This document shows positions 35,001 through 44,100 of a DNA stretch of 50,000 bases, one piece after another; the first letter of the stretch is position 1, and each line of letters begins with the position of its first letter. The stretch spans positions 49,252-99,251 of the forward strand of contig KV908479.1 of assembly GCA_002005505.1 (NCBI GenBank). The letters run 5' to 3'. The position numbers were made by a program, and so were the translations under genes. The stretch comes from Botryococcus braunii (Eukaryota > Chlorophyta > Trebouxiophyceae). The notes beneath the pieces are model-generated. The model was not told the origin of the DNA. It ran no database searches and saw only the letters and a list, made by a program, of their open reading frames with translations.

Positions 35001-37152
35001 TGATGGAGAGAATAGGAGAATGTCAGAGGCCATTTGCCCAGGGGAAGCAACGGAAGCTCAGCCTAATGGACAGGACTTGGCCAGGCTGGAGGGCATGTCT
35101 GATCATGTAAGCGCTGAGAGTGAGGCAAGAGAGGTCAGTTTGGAGATTTCCAATCAGACACTTGATGGACAAAGGGAGTCTTCAGATGGCCAGGCTCTGC
35201 GTGCTTGTGAGGGACACACTGGGGAGTCACAGGTGTGTTGTGAGAGTACAAGCGTGGATGAGAGAGACACCACTGCAGGGTGTCGCACAGTGCCAGATTA
35301 TGCTGCGCCTTTAAGTGATGAGTGCATTTGGGACATGATGAGTGATGTAAGACCCAGATTGAGTGGAGCAGCATGTGAATCCTCCAAGGAGAGAAAGCTG
35401 CAGACACCTCCAGAGTGGGAGAGAGTCAGAGAGGTGTGTAACGCAGTAACCTCGAGCGAAAGAGTAGTGGAAGCACGTGCGTGTGAGCCTAGAGAGGATA
35501 GCCATGTTGTGCATGATCACAATCTGAATCCTGCAAAGGGTAAGATACCTGGGGTGAGGTGGTCCAAGGTGCCAATCCCTGGAAACCTCAGGGAGGCGCA
35601 AAGATCCCCTCAGTGGGAATTCTGGCGCCAGGCAATGCAAGAGGAGCAAGATTCTCTTGATGCGCACGAGGTGATGGAGTACGTTGAGAGACCCAGGGGA
35701 CACAAGGTGATCCCTGTGCATTGGATCTTCTCTGTGAAGACTGATGCACATGGGAACGTGTTGAGATTTAAGGCTCGGCTTGTAGCCCAGGGCTGTAGAC
35801 AGATTCCTGGAGTTGATGTAGATGAGGTCTTTGCACCCACCAGTAGCTATGGGTCCAGGAGGACTTTGCTAGCAACTGCTGCAGCAAAGAACATGGAAAT
35901 TCACCAGGTGGATATAAAGACCGCCTTTTTGAATGGTGAATTAGAGGAGGAGGTGTATGTGACACAGCCTCCTGGGTTTGATAATGGCAACCCCAACATT
36001 GTGTGCAGACTGCGTAAGGCCCTTTATGGCCTGAAGCAGGCTCCCAGGGCTTGGCACAAGACCCTGAATGAGAAGCTGCTGAGTATGGGATATGAAGTGT
36101 GTAAGAGCGATGCGGGAGTTTACATAAAGAGACACGAGGATGGGGAGCTGTCATACATGCTTGTGTATGTTGATGATCTTTTGATTGTGGCAATGGGTGC
36201 GGAAGAGATAGAATGGGTGAAAAAGGAGCTGTTGGCAAGCTTCAAGATTCATGACCTTGGTGAAGTCAAGGACTTCTTGGGCTGCCAGATCCTGAGAGAT
36301 AGAGAGAATCGGTGCTTATCACTGAGCTGCGTGCCTAAGATTGATGCACTGTGTGAGAAGTTTGGGGTGAGTGCTGAGTCACGTACAGTCGATACTCCCA
36401 TGAGTAAAGACTTTGTGATGTCTGGGATGCCGCAGGTTACAGTGGGTGAGACCAGCTTTGGGTCTGGGACTCCACTGCCTCCCGGGCATAGATATTGTGA
36501 GCTTGTTGGGTCTCTGTTGTATATTGCTAATACAACTCGACCTGATATAGCTCAGGCTGTGGGTGTTCTGTCCCGTTACCGGAACGCTCCCACCACTGCC
36601 CACATGAATGAGGGCTTGAGGGTATTGAGGTATCTTCAGTCTACTCGAGAGTGTGTCTTAGTGCTGGGAGGGAAAGGGCCTGTGTTAGAAGGTCATGTTG
36701 ATGCAGATTATGCTGGCGATATTGACAGCAGGCATTCTACCTCGGGATATGTGCTATCAGTGTTTGGCAGTGCTGTGGTCTGGGGTAGTAAGAAGCAACA
36801 CTCAGTTGCTACCTCCACTGTGGAAGCAGAATTCATGGCAACCAGTCTGGCTATTAAGGAGCTTAACTGGCTGCGTGGGTTCATGGAGGAAATCGGAACT
36901 CCTCCTTGGTCAGTGAAGCTATACTGTGACAATCAGGGGTGCATTGCTAACCTGAAAAACCCACTGTATAGCAAGTATACTAAGCACATTGCAGTGTGCT
37001 TCCACTTTGCACGTGAAGCTATTGCAAAGGGGCAGGTTACACTCTGCTATGTGGAGTCTGCAAGGAACAAGGCAGACATGCTGACAAAGCCTCTCGCTCG
37101 CCCTGCCTTCCAGATGCACAGGCGAGGGTTTGGACTTGTGAAGATGACATAG
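32008..37152 (+). CDS. Element B Gag-Pol polyprotein
   Basis: About 1714 codons from ATG 32008 (MKTRSRQVIMKTRSK) to TAG 37150-37152, with no stop or frameshift. Residue positions are approximate. Gag domain 50-245. Zinc knuckle CRYCNKLGHFERNC at about 292-305. Protease FLVDSGATIHLVND near 390. Pre-integrase zinc-binding part with LWHSRLGHPGEVN and CEACIQGK (530-575). Integrase triad in HLDTVGP (about 598), RTDRGTEF (about 660) and NGVAERMNRT (about 697). A low-complexity linker with a repeated PCATT motif follows. RT carries VDIKTAFLNGELEEEVYV and YVDD near 1388. RNase H carries GHVDADYAGD near 1562 and ends in CDNQG. Gag and pol are in one frame, as in plant Copia elements, so how excess Gag is made is unclear. 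Confidence 0.95.
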   Translation: MKTRSRQVIMKTRSKHTATESGSAGSGSSISASPSQPANSTAQSGEMCIAMTKTGGVVTTNVKCPVTLDREGVEFPLWDLAYVAACGLKRCKAAIEAPMPDTEENAAALLMLIESVPKAWGAKLAAMQVAANAYQWVRERFTGGADQEVTARWLELLHTSMGETETLEDYYNRKVALFHALKRNGHSIMEREAKLAIIKGLPEEAKETGMFSSSAGKDLEGLWEIISTTAKGLGFNDQVPRVTPVARAAITPAYSTTPGTASPQETQAGGQGGQASSTKVEGRDRRDNRRCRYCNKLGHFERNCLKKEADEKMQQNLQQVMAAMANLLPQFQNQASAAVARPPEGSGNGNNFFPGGYPPPSGMSAMISLNVLTPTRVMPEARSFLVDSGATIHLVNDLSLLHSPTLHRNPIPLHMATSDATGQIIATGSLCLSSAEQQPLWLHNVHCVPSATANLISVTAAIRDGASFVTDSVGSYTGMRGAQNWSCSVAQRNGLYFLQKVSPVRNPVSVFVNTARAPVAHDCRLRALWHSRLGHPGEVNMRRLQSEDLVLGIPVSLSPCANCHSSCEACIQGKHSRPPFGTSSRAATEPLERIHLDTVGPISPTAITGERFFVTIVDEATHYVIALAVKTKDAISSAVRDLLIFWQRQLNRSVKCIRTDRGTEFLNSTLKGFCTQEGIKFETSAAYTPQQNGVAERMNRTIKEKARTLMLHAAAKQSLWKEAVETACILYNMGPVTGRDKTPYEAFHGVKPDVSLLRTFGCLAHVHIPDHQRGVFESKTSPGLFTGYSSVSKAYRIYMGNGIWKESRDVTFLEHLRGADRVGLSTMSPVSPNAVQQPFALPFVQQEGQQSLGQLSFWDSDDPEPLCNREVNVQQSGPDSPCATTPCATTPCAINPCENSETSSVNVDGEPTSSELSHTQSGHSWSVLGHMENLARGGEETKSHMQRLNNVQECVRMEVGAMGVRGQDGLTRQQRYDQRVAARETAAEVTVEHDGDVSDGENRRMSEAICPGEATEAQPNGQDLARLEGMSDHVSAESEAREVSLEISNQTLDGQRESSDGQALRACEGHTGESQVCCESTSVDERDTTAGCRTVPDYAAPLSDECIWDMMSDVRPRLSGAACESSKERKLQTPPEWERVREVCNAVTSSERVVEARACEPREDSHVVHDHNLNPAKGKIPGVRWSKVPIPGNLREAQRSPQWEFWRQAMQEEQDSLDAHEVMEYVERPRGHKVIPVHWIFSVKTDAHGNVLRFKARLVAQGCRQIPGVDVDEVFAPTSSYGSRRTLLATAAAKNMEIHQVDIKTAFLNGELEEEVYVTQPPGFDNGNPNIVCRLRKALYGLKQAPRAWHKTLNEKLLSMGYEVCKSDAGVYIKRHEDGELSYMLVYVDDLLIVAMGAEEIEWVKKELLASFKIHDLGEVKDFLGCQILRDRENRCLSLSCVPKIDALCEKFGVSAESRTVDTPMSKDFVMSGMPQVTVGETSFGSGTPLPPGHRYCELVGSLLYIANTTRPDIAQAVGVLSRYRNAPTTAHMNEGLRVLRYLQSTRECVLVLGGKGPVLEGHVDADYAGDIDSRHSTSGYVLSVFGSAVVWGSKKQHSVATSTVEAEFMATSLAIKELNWLRGFMEEIGTPPWSVKLYCDNQGCIANLKNPLYSKYTKHIAVCFHFAREAIAKGQVTLCYVESARNKADMLTKPLARPAFQMHRRGFGLVKMT

Positions 37153-37177
37153 GTGACAGGGTGCTGTCAAGGGGAAG

Positions 37178-38056
37178 TGTTGAATGAATTGGTCAATACT
37201 GTACTTAGTGACATCCCCTGTCACATGCCATCAACAGCAGTGTAAACTATAGCCTTTATAGCCCTTTATGAACGGTATAGATCATACTCGTACCTCAATG
37301 ACATAACACGTGACTTGTACGATATGCGTTCTCAATAGACATTACGTATGGTAGTACTTTAGGATCCCTGCAGTCCGAGCCATCCCTGGGCAGCCCAGGA
37401 ACGGCTCGGTACTTGTCCGAAGCATGTTGGTATCCTTGACCAACCTCTACTGTTGGAGAGTGCTGTGTGCTGTTCCTGGAAACGTTGTAGCGTGGACGGT
37501 TTTTCCCACAGGCTACGAACTGACGCTGCCGTCGTGCCATCACTGCAGGTGTGTTTAGGATTCTCAAAGTCGTTCCAGATACGATTGTGCTCAAACATTC
37601 AGACCAGTTAGATATTAATGCTGTGTGCATTGATGAGAGTGCATGACGAGAGCGCACTGAATGTTTGACCTCATTGAGACTTATGTTGACGTCCACCGTT
37701 GTGGCGGTAAGATAGTTTCACTGTACAAACATCACAAAGAGACCTTGCTGAGTTACTGATGAACTATTATTGTATTCTAGTGACGTAAAGTAGACATCGC
37801 AAGGCCTCTTTGGTGCTGAACTCTGCTATCAGGCAAGGCGTAGTGTTACGTGGTCTTTAGCAAGAGTGAGAGCAGTTAACATCATTTGTAAGACTTGTCC
37901 GAAGCATGTTGGTATCCTTGACCAACCTCTACTGTTGGAGAGTGCTGTGTGCTGTTCCTGGAAACGTTGTAGCGTGGACGGTTTTTCCCACAGGCTACGA
38001 ACTGACGCTGCCGTCGTGCCATCACTGCAGGTGACGCCGCAAGCAGAAATGCTTGA
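37178..38056 (+). repeat. Element B 3' LTR
   Basis: 879 bp, no difference seen from 30821-31699; modules at 37411-37551 and 37893-38033. Confidence 0.93.
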
Positions 38057-38061
38057 GATAT

Positions 38062-38523
38062 CGTCTCGTCATGTTTCATTCCCTGGTTCATTTCTTGGAG
38101 CCAGTCTGCATTGGCCTGGATATTATATCCACCAATAAACTTTCTGCAGATGAACTCATATGCATCATAGGCAGAGGGCAGATTAGACAGAGGTCCCAGC
38201 CATTCCTCTGGAACTGACTCATAAATCAGCAACATTGCGGCTGCATCATGTGCTGTACCAGGCATAGCCTCCAGGATGGCAGGCAGAGACCCTTTTGACT
38301 CATTTGCTGCCAAAAATGCATTCTTCCAAACAATAATATTTGTCCCCCGTTCCTTCAGTTTTATGTGTACCTTGACATTTGTTGGGATAATCTTGGGCAG
38401 CTCATCTCCGCTGCCTCTTGAGGTGCTGGGAGTACATGGTTCTCTGATGGGCGTGGATGAGGCTGGTTCACTGCTTGACGTTGATGCTCCACTAGCTGAT
38501 GATCCTTTCTTCTTGGAAGTCAT
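38062..38523 (-). pseudogene. Element C gag, N-terminal part
   Basis: Starts at ATG 38523 (MTSKKKGSSASGAS), about 300 bases after the primer site. It contains IIPTNVKVHIKLKERG, IIVWKNAFLAANES and SVPEEWLGPLSNLPSAY, the Copia gag domain also seen in A and B. It is cut by element B at the gatat target; with one target copy the frame continues at 30815. Splitting removes the start from the rest of the polyprotein. Confidence 0.9.
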
Positions 38524-38827
38524 AATTCCCCAGTTGTCTTATAACTCCAGTACTCGCAACGTAGCAGCAAGATCTTACTCTAGCGGACAGCCAACGTGAA
38601 GGTGAAAAATGTAGTCTTTGACGATAAAGGCTCTCTCGCCAGGATTGCGGTCTCCACGTTGTCCTCCTTCTCTGATTAGTTCGTTGTATGACGGAGGTCC
38701 TGATCTCAAGCGCGCTGGGACGTTGAGGTTGGTAGTCTTCCTGGCTGTTTGCTTTGTTCGCTTCTTCGCCATTCACAGTCTAGTGAGCTCCGATTTAGGC
38801 GCCACCCACTCTCAGCATCCGAGCCCG

Positions 38828-38840
38828 TGGGCCCATAACC
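38828..38840 (-). other. Element C primer binding site (half-tRNA type)
   Basis: The minus strand reads GGTTATGGGCCCA directly after the LTR end, identical to A, B and D. Confidence 0.85.
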
Positions 38841-39531
38841 TGAAATATTCTGGGCTTGGCGTATCCTGCATGGTGGCGGCACGGAGGGTGTTAGACGATG
38901 TCCTCCTACTTGTGCGTTGTTAAGTAGGCACGGACATATACAAGTCAAGGACTGGTTGGCAACTGATTGATAGACACCCGGAGTGCTGCTATAGTTCCAA
39001 TCAAGTCTTACAATATCTCTCATCTCTCCTAATAAGGTGACGCAGTTCAAACACGCCTAACCTGCTCTCACTCAGGTCATGCTCGTTACTTTGTCCGATG
39101 AGCTAAACTCAACTCCATATGTCTAGCTTGTTCTAACAATGTTCATCTGAGTGCTAAATCCAGGAATACAATAAGGGTTAAGTCACCTGCATGGTGGCGG
39201 CACGGAGGGTGTTAGACGATGTCCTCCTACTTGTGCGTTGTTAAGTAGGCACGGACATATACAAGTCAAGGACTGGTTGGCAACTGATTGATAGACACCC
39301 GGAGTGCTGCTATAGTTCCAATCAAGTGCCTTCCCTCTCCGTGCTTGCCCCATATGCCTCCTTTCTACAAACGTGTCTGTAACTTGCGTTATGATAGTCT
39401 TCGTTCAAATGCATGTATTGCCTGGCAGAACTCAGAGTTTTGCCTCTCCTTCCTAATTGGTATTGTCCTCATCCGGAGACTTGCCATTATTTCTCCTCTG
39501 AGGGAAAGGCATAAAATTAATTAACACAACA
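38841..39531 (-). repeat. Element C 5' LTR
   Basis: 691 bp, no difference seen from 25171-25861; modules at 39186-39327 (first) and 38865-39006 (second). Confidence 0.93.
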
Positions 39532-39536
39532 AAGAT

Positions 39537-39730
39537 ACCCGAGCGTGAAGGCTTTGTGGATGCCACTATGCTAGGGAGGCCATAGGAAAGGGGCTGGCAG
39601 ATATCCCCTATGTGGAATTTGCTCACAATGTGGCTGACTTTATGACCAAACCACTTAACAAGTCCGTGGTGTTGGTCATAGGGATTCACTAGGACTGAGA
39701 AGATACACATAAAGCATGCAGGCAAGGGGA
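39537..39730 (+). pseudogene. Element D RNase H fragment, 3' piece
   Basis: Starts with the RNase H region (GFVDA), then jumps to the far C-terminus (YVEF, NVADFMTK-like), because about 300 bp between two ACTAYGCT repeats are missing compared with A. Frameshifts are present. It runs into the polypurine tract gcaaggggaag (39722-39732). Confidence 0.85.
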
Positions 39731-39732
39731 AG

Positions 39733-40102
39733 TGTTGAGTTGTGAACATACATTATAGAATGCCTTGTGCTTTAGGTGATCTTCAATTGTACCATTAGGA
39801 TACGGGTCCACTATCCACATAAGGTACCTCGAGACACGTTCGGATGAGGTCTATTTCGAACATGAGGTACATTGTGATCGTGATCACACGTTTGTGATCG
39901 AACTCTTAAGGCTGGTGTCGTCGCTTAGTCGAGCAACTGGTTTGGAAAGATACTGGGCACATAAGGATGCCAGTCTTGTTCATGCAGTTGCATGTGTCTA
40001 AAGAGCAGCTGCAGACAGTCGTCGAGGACTGTAGCTGGAGAGGCACGAACTTACGACCTGTCTGCTTGCTTACAGGTGATGCCGAATGCCCATAACCAAA
40101 CA
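39733..40102 (+). repeat. Element D 3' LTR
   Basis: 370 bp, two differences seen from 9777-10146. Ends CCAAACA; the TSD cattt follows at 40103-40107. Confidence 0.93.
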
Positions 40103-40107
40103 CATTT

Positions 40108-41189
40108 TATGCTAGATGTTTCGCAGTAGTGGCAGTCCCTCTGGAATCAATGGCGCTGTAGGCTGTCACATTCGAGGATGTAGCGATCTCGCAATCCAGA
40201 TCTGCAGTATATTCCCAATGGATTCTCCCTAGCATTTTTCAGAACGCAGCCACAGGTGCGCACTAGCATGCTGCTCTGATAAGGACGCCCTATAACTGTG
40301 TCTGCAGAGGCAAACGTGCACCGAACCTGCTCAACGCCAGATTCGTCGTTCCTTAGACCATGTGAGTGGAATTCAGCCCGTAGCTTGCTGTACATGTGAC
40401 AAGTATGGACCTTTCGGGTGAACTCAGCCTGCAGCTTGCTGTACATGTGACGACCTGTGGGTGCCTACCCCAATATAATTGAAACAGGAATGTAGGCCAA
40501 ACCTGGGAAGCTTGCTAAAGACGGTCTTTCCACCTGCATATAGTATTCTAATGCTCCCGCATAAGCAAACTAGCGGTCATTGACCACACTGTGAAAAGCT
40601 GCTCTGGAGCAAACTTGCGGTCGTTGAGCAGGGATATCCACGAGCTAAATGGTATGCTTCAGCTGTGGTCTGGCGTGGTGGCGTGAGGTTTGACTGATTT
40701 TTCATTATTCAAGTTGCCTTATGTGATCACATTGCGGTCCAATTTCCTCACTTTTGGGTTTACGTGCTCCTTGAGAAGTTTAATTTCGTATTAAGAGTTA
40801 TTTCAAAACATTGCACATACACACTGGCCCCCCCCCCCCCCTTTTTGAAAAATCTTGGTACTACGCTTCAGGACATGTTTTAAATGTGTCTACCATTGCA
40901 CCCTCTCAACATCAGGCATGTACACAACGGATATATACAAAGTCACATACCTTCCCATTCTCATTGCTGTGACATAACATGTTCTCCCCGGGATCATATA
41001 GTTTAGCGGCAGATAACCGCCGGTCTTAGCCGTCTGAACTTGCTGATCGTCATGAGAATGGTCCTTCTTTGGATGTAATCTTCCTTCCTTCCTTCCGGGG
41101 GACGCGATGTTTGTGTTGTAGGGCTTGCCATGTAAGAGGGCAATCATCTGGCTTTCTTAAAAATATATGTATATTCTTAAAAGCTTTAC
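40108..41189. other. Host intergenic sequence upstream of the isoaspartyl dipeptidase gene
   Basis: No gene supported. It contains a 32-bp direct repeat (40369-40400 and 40420-40451, ending gcttgctgtacatgtgac) and a poly-C run near 40828-40841. The promoter and 5' UTR of the gene at 41190 should lie at its right end. No clear TATA box was seen. Confidence 0.5.
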
Positions 41190-44100
41190 ATGGATGCCCT
41201 GTTCGTTTCTGACTTGCGGAGAACGACTTCCCTGCTTCTAATCTGCAACGCTCAGGCAATCTATTCTCCGGGACTGCTGCCGGGTATTCGTCATGTGCTC
41301 GTTGGGGGTGGAGAAGTTCTTGGCCTGCTGGATGATGCTCAGGCAAGAGAGAGAATTCCTTAGTGTATGTGCAATGTTTTGAGTGTCCTTTGTGGCCGAC
41401 AATCGCCAAGGATCTTACGCTTTCATCCTTATCATCGGAGGTAGAATTTGTGATTTGGGCGTGAACCCTTCATCTTGTTCACGTTTGTGATCGTTACCTG
41501 GGCTACAGGCAACAGCAGCAAGGAGTATTGCATCAGACGTTCTTGACGCCAAGAGCTGCATCGTTGTTCCTGGTTTTGTGGATATGCATGTCCACATCAC
41601 AGGAGGAGGTGGAGAAGCAGGACCTGCTTCAAGATGTCCTGAGGCCCAACTTAGCTCGTTGTTGAATGCAGGCATCACAACGGTCGTAGGTGTCACTGGA
41701 ACCGACAGTGTAACACGGAGTCAGGTCAACCCCTCACAGAGTTTTTGTCAGGATGGCCAGGGAAACTATGTCTGATTCTTAAGATTTCTGAAATGTCAGA
41801 GATTTAATGTCCGCGTTAGTAAACGTTTAAGTCTCCAAAAAGCTACCTCAGTCCCATGCTGCCACATCTACGTGAGTAAGTGCTTGTCGCATTTAAGAGT
41901 TCATGGTGTTTATACAGGAAAACCTTGTGGCGAAATGCCGTAGCCTAAATGTGGAAGGTATAACAGCCTACCACTGGGCAGGCGGTTATAGATATCCTAC
42001 TCCTCTGATTACAGCGAGTCCACAACATGAATTGTGTTTAATTGATACCTGCATAGGTGTGGGCGAGATTGCTGTCTCAGATCATCGATCATCTGTCCCT
42101 ACCGCGCAAGATCTGGCCCGCTTGGCTAGGTAATTAAGCTCTTGCCTACAACGCTTGCCTGCTTCACCCTGCATGCCTACTCTCAAGCTCAGACGTGCAT
42201 CAGTACACGTGTACTTTAGATTATATTGTAGCAGCGACTTTTTTCCCATGACATTTGCTGTATGAGGAATGCGATACTGCCTCAGGAGGTCAATTCAGAG
42301 GAGGAGGGGGTGGGGGTTGGTGCAGCGAAGTACGTGTGGGTGGTATGCTAAGTGGTAAAGCGGGCTTGCTATACTGTCATATGGTGAGTCTCTTCTCAAC
42401 ATCTATCTCATGCGAGTATCCTCCTAGCACCTGGTAGCAATGTTTGAATGGCACGCTGACTTGAAAAGATTGCATAAAGTACGGGGATGCTCCAAGTGGC
42501 TGTTGTCAATCGACGACATTCCCCTGCCTTGTTGGGTATCAACAGATTTAAATGACCTTTCTAAAGAGAGGCGCGTTTCCTGGCCACACCTAACCTGTAA
42601 CCGGATGGATGGGTGTGGCTTGTTTTTAAAATAGACTTCAAGTCTTGGGGTTTCAGGATCTTTGTTTGAACATAGAACTCTGGGGATCGTTGTGAAGGTC
42701 TATTGGTTAAGGCATAACTGCCTTTTCAAAACCCGTGCAAGGCACTTTCGGGTCAACCCCTACAATGGTGATTGGCTGTTAGCAGCCGATGATCCAGTTG
42801 CATTTTCGCAAAGCATGGTGATATGCAGTTGGCTGACCATATATCAGCATCAGCAGGAATATTCTGATTGATTGCACCGGCAGGTTCTGTGCAGCGCATG
42901 ATTTAATTTGGCTGTGCCTAGCATGCAGGGAAGTGGAGCAACACGCCTTCAGCCTCTTCGAGATGCCATGGCATGCTCTGATGTGCCAATTACTCAGTTC
43001 CTCCCAACGCACATGTCAAGAACCCGAGACCTAGCAGCAGAGGGGCTGGACTGGTTGCACCAGGGCGGCTGGTTGGACTTCACAGCATCTCCTGAGGTTA
43101 TCCTGTTCTGCCTTGTGGGGTTCTATGGTCTGTGGTTCTGACTTTGTAGAAACCAAATGTTGTTGACACCTCAGTGAAATCACATGACTTGGCAGTCAGA
43201 GTTATGCCAACCATTTTCAAGCTTGCCTGCCTCGAAAAGTAGGGAAAACAGGAAGCACTAGCATGAGACGGACCTTGAGATATGGGCCGAGGGAGGGGGC
43301 ATGAGAGAAGAGGGGTTTGTACAAGCATGTGCCCTAGAGTAGCGGCAGTTACAGAGGTGTGGCTGCCATGAGCATGAATTTTTGGGTGGCATTGTGATGT
43401 TGCCAGGCACCCTTGCGCAACGGAAGACGTTGGATGCGTTAGGGGGGTTCTACAGCCAAGGACTGGAAACTGAAATCTAGGGTACTGCATTGTGCAACTT
43501 TTGATGTGTCCCAGGACTTCCATATGTCTGTATAATATGACACTTTGACTTTGGTATCTAAATGATTACATTTCCGTACATATGTTGGGGTAGCCTGCGA
43601 AGGCCGGTTTGCAAGTTTGACAATGCAAAGCCGTGTCCAGGAGGAGGCAAGTTGCCCTGTTGCTAGCACTTAGGGCCTGTGCTCTGCAGAATGCCGATTT
43701 TGGTGAATACCTTTCTGAGAGTTGCAGGCTTTTTAACAAAAGGGGCTTATGCTGCAAGAGAACCATGTTCCCCTCAAGTTATGGAGTGGATGTGGATGCA
43801 TTGCAAATTGTTGTCAATGTTGAACAGGGTCAGGCTTCATATCTGAAATGTTGTTGGAGGCCTTGCTGCGATGCTGTATGTTGTTTACTATTTGTTTTCT
43901 TACAGTATTGAAGCGAGCAAAGTTCAGCAGAAGTCTGGGCATGACAGAAGACACTCATCCGCTGCATCAAAGTTTGCTCGTGTGTAGGAGTGGTCACACT
44001 GCTTTTGGAAAACGGCTGATCCTTTATTCCTTGTGCAGGCCGCAACAATCTTGAACATGTACCAAGCAGCGGGCGATGCGCCCTTAGGGCAGGTTACTGT

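Larger units (their letters stand above)
30821..38056 (+). mobile_element. Element B: apparently intact Copia retrotransposon
   Basis: The 879-bp LTRs (30821-31699 and 37178-38056) look identical. The TSD gatat (30816-30820 and 38057-38061) lies in the gag of element C. Primer site at 31700, about 300 bases of leader, one uninterrupted gag-pol ORF, and polypurine tract caaggggaag ending at 37177. At 7236 bp with a full motif set it is the best candidate for an autonomous, recently active element here. The LTR runs TG...GA rather than TG...CA. Confidence 0.95.
25171..39531 (-). mobile_element. Element C: Copia retrotransposon, split by element B
   Basis: The 691-bp LTRs (25171-25861 and 38841-39531) look identical. 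The TSD aagat (25166-25170 and 39532-39536) lies in the RNase H remnant of D. The half-tRNA primer site is at 38828-38840 and the polypurine tract at 25862-25871 (both minus strand). Element B inserted in gag with TSD gatat. Without B, C is about 7.12 kb and its gag-pol frame is uninterrupted at 1801 codons including stop, so it was probably competent before B landed. Confidence 0.94.
9777..40102 (+). mobile_element. Element D: non-autonomous Copia element, outer shell of the nested stack
   Basis: LTRs at 9777-10146 and 39733-40102 (370 bp each) differ at only two positions that I could find (9959 versus 39915, 10142 versus 40098). The flanking TSD is cattt (9772-9776 and 40103-40107). A half-tRNA primer site follows the left LTR and the polypurine tract caaggggaag precedes the right one. 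With the insertions of E and C and their TSDs removed, D is about 4.06 kb. Only scraps of RT and RNase H remain (12945-13163, 25066-25170, 39537-39730). The rest is non-coding and includes a 62-bp tandem repeat. It therefore must have moved using proteins from relatives; its RT scraps and LTR resemble element A most. Confidence 0.93.

Noticed and set aside
41050..41409. Minus-strand ORF overlapping the first dipeptidase exon
   Set aside because: It is a shadow of exon 1 (41190-41342), whose plus-strand reading matches the N-terminus of the IadA family.
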